Shown here in pieces: positions 10,985 through 20,542 of a stretch of DNA of 64,000 bases (within the stretch, counting starts at the first letter, position 1; the number at the start of each line of letters is the position of its first letter). Source of the stretch: Bathynomus jamesi (taxonomy: Eukaryota; Arthropoda; Malacostraca; Isopoda; Cirolanidae); NCBI GenBank assembly GCA_023014485.1, contig JAJOZX010003218.1:412001-476000 (forward strand), read 5' to 3'. A program made the position numbers and the translations under genes. A model generated the notes under the pieces. The model did not search any database and was not told the origin of the DNA. It saw only the letters and a program-made list of their open reading frames with translations.

Positions 10985-12791
10985 GGCCCTCAATACTACT
11001 CTGATTTCCCATGGAATGATTACTGCTTCCGTGGCCGAGGCACTTCCGAGTGTGCTGAGTGCATCACGGAGGTGATCCTCTCTGGTATGGAGGCTTACAT
11101 TCCACATTCTTTTCCTACTGCTAAAAAAAAATTCGTTGGTTTAACTTTACTTGTTCTAATGCTACCCGCAACGGAGAGGAGGCTTTCAGAAGGTACCGTC
11201 GCCATCCAACTCCTGACTCTCACCCCGCTTATATTTCTGCCCGGAATCGTGTAAAATCTGTTCTTTGACTCGCCAAAACTTCCTTCATCAGACAAAAATG
11301 TGAAAACCTATCCAATTCTAATTCTTCTCGCTCTTTCTGGCATCTAGCTAAAAACCTCTCCAAGAACTTTACTTCCCTCCCTCCTCTTTTCCATTCCGAC
11401 GGCTCAGTTGCCGTCTTTTCTCTTGACAAAGCTGAACTCTTCGATCAAACTTTCGCCTCCAGCTCAACTATGGACGATTCCGGTGCTGTTCCTCCATCTC
11501 CTCCTTCCTCTGACTTTATTATGTCTGAAACTAGAACCTCTTCTAAAGATGTCTTTTCTGCCCTGTGTGGGCTCAACTCTAGGAACGCATACGGTCCTGA
11601 TGGTATTCCTCCTGTTGTTCTCAAGAACTGTACTTCTGTGCTGACACCCTGCCTACGCAAACTCTTTTGTCTTTAATTTCCAAACTGCCCTCCTTCGGTT
11701 TCTATCTTTTTATCTGTGCCTTCATCTCTAATTTCCTTTCTGTTCGATCTACGTATAGCTGCGGTTGTAGATGGCCATTGTTCTTCTCCTAAAGCTATTA
11801 ACAGCGGTATTCCTCAAGGTTCTGTCCTGTCACCACTCTTTTCCTTTTATTTATCAATGATCTGTTGAGTCGCACGTCTTGTCCTATCTACTCCTATGCC
11901 TATGATTCCACTCTTCACTTTACCTGCTTCACAAAGCGTCCCTCTTAATAGTCACTCCATGATTCGCGTAGGACGGCTATGGTACACCTGACCTCTGATC
12001 TTTTTTCTATCCCTGATTGGGGGTAGAAAAAACCTTGTTCCTCCATCTGTTTACTTGTCACAATCTTCCACATGACCATCCCCTTACCTTCAACAATACA
12101 CAACTCAATCCTTCCTCTTCTCTTAACATTCATAGCGTTTCCTTTTCTCGTGATCTTTTCTGGAAGGATCACATATACTCTCTTTCCGAAACAGCTTCTA
12201 AGAGGTTAGGTGTGCTGTACCCCCTCCGCCGTTTCTTCACCCACTCTCAGTTGCTGTCTCTGTACTGTGGTCTTGTCCGCCCCTGTATGGAGTACGCTTC
12301 TGATGTGTGGGGTGGCTCAACCGATACAGCCGTACTTGACCGGGTGGAATCAAAGGCTTTTCGTCTCATCAATTCCCAACCTCTTACTGACTGTCTTCAA
12401 TCCCTCTCTCTCCGCCGCAATGTTGCCTCACTCTCTCTTTACTGTCGTTATTATAACGGATACTGTTCTTCTGAACTCTCTAACTGTATGCCTTATATCC
12501 TTTAAGGAGAGCACGCAGCACCAGACTTTCTACACATTCTCATTCCTTTTCTGTCCAACTCTCTAATGCAAGGGTTAATCGGTATGTTCAATCTTTCATC
12601 TACTCAACCGGTGAACTCTGGAACAATCTTCCTCAATCCATCTTTGTCCCCGTCTATGACCTACAATCTTTCAGAAGCAGAGTGTTTAGGCATCTCGAAA
12701 ACCCTGGACCTTGCTTTTGGCTCTCTTCTTCTTCTTTGGAAGAGGGGTGGCGATTTTGCAGGCATTGACCCTTGACCCCCCTCCTTCCTGC

Positions 12792-12792
<1 letters not shown>
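10985..12792 (+). pseudogene. Jockey-like LINE (LINE-B) ORF2, 5'-truncated and decayed
   Basis: The first recognisable block is 'FPWNDYCFRGRGTSECAECI' near 11000, then 'ISARNRVKS', 'FWHLAKNLSKNFTS', 'ALCGLNSRNAYGPDGIPPVV' (RT start), an 'INDLL' block and a [F/Y]xDD equivalent degraded to 'YAYDST'. Next come 'LVRPCMEYASDVWGG' and the C-terminal 'GELWNNLP..YDLQSFRSRVFRHLE'. I recall nearly identical blocks from jockey-like LINEs of decapod crustaceans. At least five frame changes are needed to read it. The 3' end is CCTTCCTGCATAA followed directly by (AT)n. It has no endonuclease domain in the window, so it is 5'-truncated. Confidence 0.8.

Positions 12793-12824
<32 letters not shown>
12793..12824. 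repeat. (AT)n microsatellite at the LINE-B 3' end
   Basis: A pure AT run. The same run follows the other two LINE-B tails (18065, and inverted at 18456), so it is part of the LINE-B 3' end. Confidence 0.8.
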
Positions 12825-12826
<2 letters not shown>

Positions 12827-13018
12827 CATCTACTTTTGTATATTGCTGAGAATTTTACTTTTGGACAGATTTGAATTTTATATAATTGCGTTTATATTCA
12901 CGTTGTTATAGTTAAGTAATTGAATATTAGTGGTTTTTAGCGATTTAGAAGATTTCATAGCGTGCCGGCTTAATTTAACTTATACCTGTGACGGCTTAAA
13001 CTAATTTTTAACTGCGCG

Positions 13019-14050
13019 ATGCCGTCGCAGAAAGCGTCGTGTGTTAGGTGTAGGGTTAACCGGTGGTATTCGGAATTTAAGGATTATAACGGCGGTCCTA
13101 TGGCGATTACGGATAGATCAGTTTTTTTTTTTTGTGAGTTCATGGAGGAATTAGTTGACATAAAACGCAGTGTTGGTGAGGTAGCGGAAAGACTTGCAAC
13201 GCTTGATGAGGGCAGGGTTAGGGCTACGGTTGACGGAAGCCGAACCAATACTAACGTTGAACACGTTAGTAATTTGAAGGGTGAGGTGCGTAACCTAGTT
13301 TCTAGTTTAGGTAGCTTGTCGGGAAGGTTAGATAGAGTTGAGGAAGGTTAAGGTTAGTCCGAGAGTAGTAGATAGCGAGGGATTTAGAGAGGTTAAGGGT
13401 GGAGCTAGGCCGCGTACGTTAGGTGATAGGAATCCCCCCCTATCGAGGTTTCGAACCCTTTCGCCCATTTGGAAAGGGACGTGAATGAGGGGGAAACTAT
13501 TTTAATCGGGGACTCTTTAGTGCGCCACATGGACAAACAGTTCGTTAAACGGCATCCAACCAAGAGGAGGAGGGTCTGTCTCCCAGGGGCCAGGGTTGAC
13601 AGAGTTAGAGACGAAGTGGGTAGGATTGACGTTGCCTCCCGTCACTCAATGTTGGTGACGATGGTAGGAGGCAACGACTCGTATAGGCCCGATACGAGAG
13701 TGCCTGACCTTTTGGAGAGATATAGGGGGTTAATTAGGTCACTGAAGGCGAGGTCAGATAGGTCTTTAGTTCTAGGTATTACCCCTAGGCACGGGTTGGG
13801 TCTTAGAATTACGTCAAAAACAATATTTTTGAATAACAAATTAGAAGAGATTTGTGCTGAGGAAAATGTACCCTTCGTAAAGCTGTGGTCCGAATTCAGT
13901 GATCCTAGCCTTTTTATAAAAGATGGGGTGCATTTTAATGAAATAGGTAATGCTAGGCTAGGTAGGTTAATAGACGAAAACGTGCGAAAGCTCTATAGGT
14001 CGAAGCCTTCTTTAAACGTTGTGGGTCCGGGAAACGCTGGCCCGACGTGA
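13019..14050 (+). pseudogene. LINE-A copy 2 ORF1: Cys-rich/coiled N-terminus plus SGNH esterase
   Basis: The start ATG gives MPSQKASCVRCRVNRW with a CxxC. Next comes a likely coiled-coil stretch ('KRSVGEVAERLATLDEG', 'NLKGEVRNLVSSLGSLSGRL') up to 13351, where a frame change occurs; a second change lies near 13440-13469. The last 190 codons are one open frame with the SGNH esterase blocks: 'LIGDSLVRHM' (Ser), 'VGGNDSY' (Asn) and 'DGVHFNEIGNARLG' (Asp and His). In the CR1 group, ORF1 esterases accompany retrotransposition. All catalytic residues appear intact; only the linker between the halves is damaged. The stop TGA at 14048 overlaps the possible ORF2 start by GTGA. Confidence 0.8.
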
Positions 14051-17000
14051 TAAATAGTTTAAAACGCGGGCCCGTGGTAAAAAATAACTTAAACGTCTTT
14101 TATTGTAACGCGCGTAGTATTAGAAATAAATCAAATGAATTTAAGGCGATAATTTATTCCGGCAACTATGATATAGTTGCTATCACTGAAACTTGGTTAA
14201 ATACCGTGACTTGGGACTTGTTGGGGGAACTTGATATACCGGGTTTTAAACTCTTTACTAATGATAGGTTACATAGGTTTGGTGGAGGCGTTTTGCTGTA
14301 CATTCGTAATTCCCTTAGGGTTATCGAGGTTAAGTTAGATTTTCCGGCAGCAATTAATGCGATATGTGTTGAAGTTAGGGCGCGTAGTATTAGTTTTAAT
14401 TTTGTTGTTGTTTATAGACCTCCCGTTCAACCCCTCGATATAGATACTAGATTTTACTCACTTCTTGGTAATTTTATTGACAATCGGAATAGTATAATTG
14501 TCGGAGATTTTAACTGCCCTAATGTTAATTACGAGAATTTTACTGGTAATGAGGAGGGTTTGAGATTGGTTGAGTTTATGGACGATAACTTTTTACGACA
14601 GTTAGTTACCGAACCAACGCGCGGTGACAATATTTTGGATTTGGTGATGACGAACTGCGAGAATATAGTCGAAGGTTTAGAAGTAGGCGAGAGTTTAGGA
14701 TGTAGTGATCACCAAATTCTTAGGTTTAAGTTATTGATTGAAAACACTAAGGATAATAACGTAATAGAAGTCCCTGATTTTCGTACGGCTAATTTTGATA
14801 GTTTTGCGGATAGGATGAGAGTAGTGGACTGGGATAACTTATTTATGGGCAATGACACAAATTTGCGTTGGGTGGCGTTTAAAGAAAGTTTTAGGAATAT
14901 TGAAAGGGAGTTTATTCCTCGTAGGCCCAAGCGCACTAGAAATCATGGTAGGCCGAAGTGGTGGACTAGGGAAATAGGAGAGTTTATAAACTAGCGTAAT
15001 AGAGCGTATAGACTTAGTAATCGCAATGGCCAGGTAGCTAACTTTAATAGATATATCGAGCTTAGACGTCAGGTTAAAAGATCAGTTAGGAACGCCAAGC
15101 GTAATTTAGAGATACTTATAGCTGCGGATAGTAAACATAATCCAAAAAAGTTTTTTGAATACGTTAATAATCGTAAGCCGGTAAAAGATAACATAGGCCC
15201 TCTAGTTAGGCTGACTATATTTCCTTGAGACAAAAACGGGACATTGAGATGGCAAAAAAGGGACGGGGGTTATGTAATATTCTGTATTCATGAAAAAGTA
15301 AGTACATAAACATATTGAGCTTACAATTATTCTTCAGTAACAGAACCTATACAAAAACCCATACAAAACGGTACTGTCCCGTTCAAAACGGTACGTATGG
15401 TCAGCCTACCTCTAGTGGATGTTAATGGCGTTTTGGCTTCTGACGCTCAGGCGATGGCGGGTATTTTCAATAACTTTTTTGCGACAGTTTTTACCGTAGA
15501 AGACGTAAATAATGTCCCCGACGTGGACGATATCGTTCCATTTAGTAGCGAGACTATTTTGGATGAAATAACTGTTTACGAGGCTGAGATTGCGCATTAT
15601 ATCGATAGGCTAAAAGTTAGCAAGGCTCCAGGCCCTGACGCTTTTTATCCCAGACATTTGAAAGATTTGAAAGAAGTTATCGTAGGCCCCTTAACGAAGA
15701 TTTTTAATCAGTCACTTGAAACCGGGATTATTCCTGAAGACTTCAAATTAGCTAACGTCACGCCTATTTTAAAAAAAGGCGACCGCGCAGTAGCTAGCAA
15801 TTATAGGCCCATTAGCTTAACGTCAATTGTCGGTAAACTTTTGGAATCCGTAGTTAGGGATCGTATTATCGATCACTTAGAAAGTAGAGATTTGATTAAT
15901 AGTAGTCAGCATGGGTTTCAACGCCATAGGTCTTGTTTAACTAATTTGTTAGAATTTTATAACGAAATAGTGCGCGAATACGATAGGCATAGAGCAGATG
16001 ACGTTATTTATTTAGATTTTAAAAAGGCGTTCGATACAGTTCCGCATAGGAGACTAATTGCGAAGGTTAAAGCGCACGGTATACGCGGTCAGGTAGCTAA
16101 CTGGTTAGAAGAATGGCTTCGTGCTAGGAGACAGAGGGTCGTAGTTAATGGTAGTGAATCCGGGTGGTTAGATGTAGGTAGCGGTGTCCCACAGGGTTCA
16201 GTGTTAGGCCCATTGCTATTCGTAATTTACATTAACGACATAGATGTAGGATTGACTAGTAACGTGTCAAAATTCACGGACGATACTAAAATAGGCGGTA
16301 AGGTTGTTAACGAGGACGATAGAAATAGGCTCCAAGACGATGTAAATAGGATTATGGAGTGGACAGATAAGTGGCAGATGCAATTTAACGTAGACAAATG
16401 TAAAGTTTTGCATATAGGTTCTCGCAACAATAATTACACGTACACGATGGATGATAGGGAGCTAGCGAGCGTTGACGAGGAAGTAGATTTAGGCGTACGC
16501 GTATCTAAGGATTTAAAGGTTAGGAACCAGTGCCTGGAGTCTTGCGCAAAAGCTAATAGGATATTAGGCTTCATAGCGCGTAATTTCGAATTTAAATCGA
16601 AGGATATTATATTGCCCCTTTACAAGTCCCTAGTCAGGCCTCATTTAGAATATGCCGTTCAGTTTTGGTGCCCGTACTTGCGTGAGAATATTGATAGGTT
16701 AGAAAGGGTTTAACGTCGTGCCACGAAACTAATTCCGTCATTGCGCAACAAACCTTATGAAGATAGGATTAAAGAGTTAGACCTGTATTCACTCGAAACT
16801 AGGAGATTAAGGGGGGGAGCTTATTGAAGTTTTCAAAATCGTTAATAACATCGATAACGTAAGTTTTGACAAATTGTTCACTTTCGATAATAGTAATACT
16901 CGCAATAACGGATTTAAGTTGCGTGGCAGACGTTTCATTACTAATATCGCTAAAAACTTCTTTACGTTTAAAGTAATTGATAAATGGAATAATCTTCCCG

Positions 17001-17080
17001 CGTCAGTCGTTCATTCTACCAGCGTTAATATGTTTAAGAACCGTCTTGACAGACATTTTAAAGGTATTAGCGTTGTTTAA
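14047..17080 (+). pseudogene. LINE-A copy 2 ORF2: APE endonuclease, reverse transcriptase, C-terminal domain
   Basis: Endonuclease motifs, in order: 'NVFYCNARSIRNK', 'ITETWL', 'IIVGDFNCPNVNYE', 'CSDHQILRFKL', all with their catalytic residues. A nonsense TAG at about 14992 replaces the sense codon seen in copy 1. A hAT MITE interrupts at 15207-15408. The RT runs from 15417: 'NYRPISLTSIVGKLLE', 'YLDFKKAFDTVPHRRL', 'GVPQGSVLGPLLFVIYINDI', 'SKFTDDTKIG' (the catalytic DD) and 'WQMQFNVDKCKVLHIG'. A CAG-to-TAA change at 16711 stops it, and a frameshift follows. The C-terminal piece at 16874-17080 reads 'VIDKWNNLPASVVHS..MFKNRLDRHF'. Only a few lesions separate it from an open frame, so insertion was fairly recent. 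Confidence 0.85.
15207..15408. mobile_element. hAT-type MITE, 202 bp, inside LINE-A ORF2
   Basis: The ends are TAGGCTGACTATA and TATGGTCAGCCTA, inverted copies with one mismatch. CCTCTAGT, 8 bp, is repeated at 15199-15206 and 15409-15416. LINE-A copy 1 has the unoccupied site at 7567-7580 with CCTCTAGT once, which proves the insertion. There is no coding capacity. Confidence 0.93.
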
Positions 17081-17661
17081 TATAAAAAAACAAAGTTAGC
17101 AACAGGAGCTCTGGTGGTGGTGCTCGAGGATGAGTCTGTTGACGATGAATGCCAGCTTGTGACATGCCAGCGTGTGATGCCAGCAATAAAAAAAAAAATT
17201 AAAAAATTAGACTAACATGAACGTAGATGTAGCTCGTAGTGTAAACTAACCCACTTTTTGTTTAACTTTACCTACTTTTTTTTTTTTCTTATCCTCTCCT
17301 TACTTTGCATGTCTGTAACTCTCTTTTCTTGCATGTTTGTAGTTTGCATGGTATGACTGTGAGTTAAGACTGTGTTTGCATGGTTTGTAAGCGTTCTTAT
17401 TTTACTTCTTTTCATCTTTCACCCCTCTCCTATTCCCTCCGACTATTTTTCTGACTTGTCGGCAGTGGCCGGCGGACGATGATGGTGAGTCTTTTTTCTC
17501 TTTTTCTGAATGAAAGTTAACCCACGAATGATAGGTGTTGCTCCTTACTTAACCCCTTATTCTCTTCTCTTCTCTTAACCCCCTACTCTTTCCTTTCTCT
17601 CGGGCTAACCTTAGAGTGGATCTTAGGGTCTTTGTTAGCCTTAGCTTCTGTGGATCTGTGG
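17081..17661 (+). other. LINE-A copy 2 3' UTR and octamer tail
   Basis: Non-coding, collinear with 9219-9779. It contains A-runs near 17188, poly-T tracts near 17278, and ends in two 8-bp CTGTGGAT-type units. Confidence 0.7.
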
Positions 17662-18064
17662 ACTGTCTTCAATCCCTCTCTCTCCGCCGCAATGTTGCCT
17701 CACTCTCTCTTTACTGTCGTTATTATAACGGATACTGCTCTTCTGAACTCTCTAACTGCATGCCTTATATCCTTTAAGGAGAGCACGCAGCACCAGACTT
17801 TCTACACATTCTCATTCCTTTTCTGTCCAACTCTCTAATGCAAGGGTTAATCGGTATGTTCAATCTTTCATCTACTCAACCGGTGAACTCTGGAACAATC
17901 TTCCTCAATCCATCTTTGCCCCCGTCTATGACCTACAATCTTTCAGAAGCAGAGTGTTTAGGCATCTCGAAAACCCTGGACCTTGCTTTTGGCTCTCTTC
18001 TTCTTCTTTGGAAGAGGGGTGGCGATTTTGCAGGCATTGCCCCTTGACCCCCTCCTTCCTGCAT
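17662..18064 (+). mobile_element. LINE-B 3' tail, second copy
   Basis: Starts abruptly at GACTGTCTTCAATCC, matching 12389 onward, and runs to the same CCTTCCTGCATAA end as the copy at 12792. Only scattered substitutions separate the two. It is a near-exact repeat of the LINE-B end lying upstream of LINE-A copy 2, so the two flank that LINE as direct repeats. Confidence 0.85.
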
Positions 18065-18089
18065 AATATATATATATATATATATATAT
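18065..18089. repeat. (AT)n at the second LINE-B 3' end
   Basis: Pure AT run, about 25 bp, shorter than the one at 12793. Confidence 0.75.
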
Positions 18090-18127
18090 TGCATCTACTT
18101 TTGTATATTGCTGAGAATTTTACTTTT
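18090..18127 (+). mobile_element. 38-bp fragment of the LINE-A 5' end
   Basis: TGCATCTACTTTTG through ..TTTTACTTTT, matching the first 38 bases of LINE-A copy 2 at 12825. It then breaks off into unrelated sequence starting AACCCTTTAG. It shows that the repeated block on both sides of copy 2 includes the start of LINE-A. Confidence 0.8.
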
Positions 18128-18453
18128 AACCCTTTAGCTTATTATACAAAATTAATTTAAGTGTAAATGTTTAGGTCGTATATATGATTTACTTGCAGAA
18201 ATTCTTCTTTGAAAATAAATTGTTAAATAGATATTATCTGTGTTTGATATTCCTTTTGATGTCAAATTAATTTCATGGTAAAAACGTGTTGGACATTCAA
18301 ATTATGCTCATACAGTAACTTTATTAAGTGCTCTGAAAGTTGATACTGAATCTCTGTAAATTAATTCCTGTGAACAGAACCCCACTATTTATTTACATAC
18401 TTTACAAGGAACAAATTCCTCGTGAAGAAATGGCAACAAAAGCTGTTCTTGTA

Positions 18454-18455
<2 letters not shown>
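18128..18455. other. Unassigned AT-rich spacer between opposed LINE-B tails
   Basis: No ORF, terminal repeat or tandem structure that I can identify. The left edge AACCCTTTAG after TT resembles a piggyBac-type start, but I found no matching right end. Confidence 0.3.

Positions 18456-18528
<73 letters not shown>
18456..18528. repeat. Long (AT)n microsatellite
   Basis: About 70 bp of AT with one phase break near 18490. It sits at the 3' side of an inverted LINE-B tail. Confidence 0.85.
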
Positions 18529-18531
<3 letters not shown>

Positions 18532-18764
18532 GGAAGGAGGGGGTCAAGGGTCAATGCCTGCAAATCGCCACCCCTCTTCCAAAGAAGAAGAAGAGAGCCA
18601 AAAGCAAGGTCCAGGGTTTTCGAGATGCCTAAACACTCTGCTTCTGAAAGATTGTAGGTTATAGACGGGGGCAAAGATGGATTGAGGAAGATTGTTCCAG
18701 AGTTCACCGGTTGAGTAGATGAAAGATTGAACATACCGATTAACCCTTGCATTAGAGAGTTAAC
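18529..18764 (-). mobile_element. LINE-B 3' tail, third copy, inverted
   Basis: Reading leftwards it gives the same end as 12550-12792 (RVFRHLE-type C-terminus, then the CCTTCCTGCAT end and (AT)n). It is cut at 18764, where homology stops at the complement of TAACTCTCTAATG. It is a heavily 5'-truncated LINE insertion. Confidence 0.8.
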
Positions 18765-19439
18765 TGTAACTAATTAGGCAAACTATAGAATAGCAGTGAC
18801 GGAATACAACTTTTCCGTTTACTTTGCGCTGTGTCAATACTTGTTCTGATGAAGAGCTGTAAACCTTCAATTTAATTCACTGTCCTCATCAGAATACCTG
18901 TCGCAACCTCGCTTATTGCTTTTATCAGAGCGATATTTGAATATATAGCAAAGATGTAACGTGAAATCTTCATGAGGAATGATCAGAATATTGTTGGGAA
19001 TTTCATCATGAAAATACGCCTTTAGCATTCCTCGAGGCGGAAGTATGACTCATACAGTGCATTAAAGTTTGAATAAGGAAAAGTTGGAGAACTAATTTTT
19101 GGACTAAATTTTATGTTCCCCTTAATCTAGAACTGCGTATACTGAGCTAATGGTAAGCATCAAAGTTTTTACAGTGGTGCTTTTCACAATTCTAACTGGT
19201 TAATGAGTTTTGCGAAGGCCCATCAACCTACCGTGAACGTTTTAAAAGAAAATGTTGAATAATTTATCAAGAATGTTGGGATTCATACTATATAAAATTA
19301 TATAATAAATATAGTGGGATATAACTCGGAACAATGTAAGTAATGTGCGTACTTATAATATATATTTATATACGCTTATATTTATGACATATCTACTTAT
19401 AACATATATCTATATAATATAACATACTCGTAACATATA
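18765..19439. other. Unassigned AT-rich DNA
   Basis: 18845-18900 has imperfect inverted words (TTCTGATGAAGAG and CCTCATCAGAA) that could fold. 19340-19437 is an irregular AT-rich minisatellite of CTTATA/ACATAT words. No ORF. Confidence 0.35.
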
Positions 19440-19919
19440 CAGGGATGGCCAGAAGTCGCGATCGGGTCATATAGAATGGTTGATAAAAGAATGAGCTTTA
19501 AGTTTAAAACATTTCATTTAAGCCAAAACCAAGAAAAAACATTACAAATTAAATTAAAAATAAATAAATTAATCTTAAAATAAATTAAATCTTGCTGCTT
19601 ATACGTCCAATTGGTCGGTATGGATACCGTCGTGATCAACGCATAATTGCATTTGACGCCAAGTGCGCCACGAAGCTTTTCGAAGCATTTCAGACGTAAT
19701 GGCTGATAATACCCGAAGAATTTTCATTTTTAACTCTTCAACAGAGTGCGTGCGGATGTGGCTAAGTTTGTTCTTCACAAAAGACCCCAACTAATTAACA
19801 CAAGTTGTGAGGTCGGGACTGGGAGGCCAGTTGAGAGATCCTCGTCATTCTTCATTTCTAATTCCTGTACAATAATGTACATCTCTAACCGACCAGATCG
19901 CGACTTTTAGCCATTCCTG
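19440..19919 (-). mobile_element. Deleted mariner-like element, 480 bp
   Basis: The inverted ends are CAGGGATGGCCAGAAGTCGCGATC at the left and its near-perfect complement ending in CATTCCTG at 19919. TA flanks both sides (19438-19439, 19920-19921). It keeps only the last part of a transposase on the minus strand. Confidence 0.88.
19599..19850 (-). pseudogene. Mariner transposase, C-terminal fragment
   Basis: Reading leftwards: 'WPPSPDLTTCVN', a stop, then 'LGSFVKNKLSHIRTHSVEEL' and a C-terminus ending QLDV at 19602. 'SPDLTPCDFFLWG' is the family form, so the third catalytic Asp is Asn here and a stop follows. The N-terminal two thirds are deleted. Confidence 0.75.
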
Positions 19920-19921
19920 TA

Positions 19922-20451
19922 CATATAATATACCATACCATTATATATGCTTATACTTATGACATACAACATATTCATATAACATATATTTATATATATA
20001 CTTATACTTATAACATATACAATACGATAATATTACGGTAATAATACTATATAGAAATAAATATCCCATTCTAAGTGCGTGTACAAAATGTTCCTAAGCC
20101 AATTAAAGTTAAATTATGTAAAAGTTTGGCACAAAGTAATTTTTATTTCGAAATACATTATGACATCAGTTAACTCCCTCATAATCAGTAGAAAATGAAA
20201 TGAATTTAAACCAATGAATAACCTAAGTACAAAATATGAATTATGCAAATATTTTCTCAGATCAATTAAATTTTGATTGATGGTAAACGATGGTTAAACA
20301 ACGAACACTGTCTTACTCGCTTCATATACTGTAGATAATCAGTAAAGAGAAAAGAATTCCCATAACAATCAAGTAATCAAGGAAGATAATTCAAAATATT
20401 TTAAATTAAATAACCACAACATTTATTTATAGCACTGATTTATATACTTTT
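19922..20451. other. Unassigned AT-rich DNA
   Basis: 19922-20040 continues the CTTATA/ACATAT minisatellite interrupted by the mariner derivative. The rest has no supported feature. Confidence 0.35.
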
Positions 20452-20498
20452 TATGTAGAAAGGAGGGGCCAAGGGCGGGTGCCCGCAAAAATGTCCCC

Positions 20499-20502
<4 letters not shown>
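20452..20502 (-). mobile_element. Possible diverged LINE-B-like 3' tail
   Basis: AGGAGGGGCCAAGGG..GCCCGCAAAAATG..CCCC resembles the inverted LINE-B tail at 18533-18575 (AGGAGGGGGTCAAGGG..GCCTGCAAATCG..CCCC). It is short and weakly conserved, so this is tentative. Confidence 0.35.

Positions 20503-20541
<39 letters not shown>
20503..20541. repeat. (TTA)n microsatellite
   Basis: About 13 units of TTA. Confidence 0.9.

Positions 20542-20542
<1 letters not shown>

Larger units (their letters stand above)
12825..17661 (+). mobile_element. CR1/L2-like LINE, copy 2 (LINE-A), full length
   Basis: Collinear with copy 1 over its whole length. It starts TGCATCTACTTTTG, has ORF1 at 13019-14050 and ORF2 at 14047-17080, and ends in CTGTGGATCTGTGGA (octamer tail). 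A 202-bp hAT MITE sits in ORF2. It is much better preserved than copy 1: the catalytic residues of both ORF2 enzymes are present. The flanks are odd: a LINE-B tail lies on both sides (see 17662-18127). Confidence 0.88.

Noticed and set aside
18128..18455. Possible piggyBac edge at TTAACCCTTTAG
   Set aside because: No matching inverted right end or second TTAA was found.
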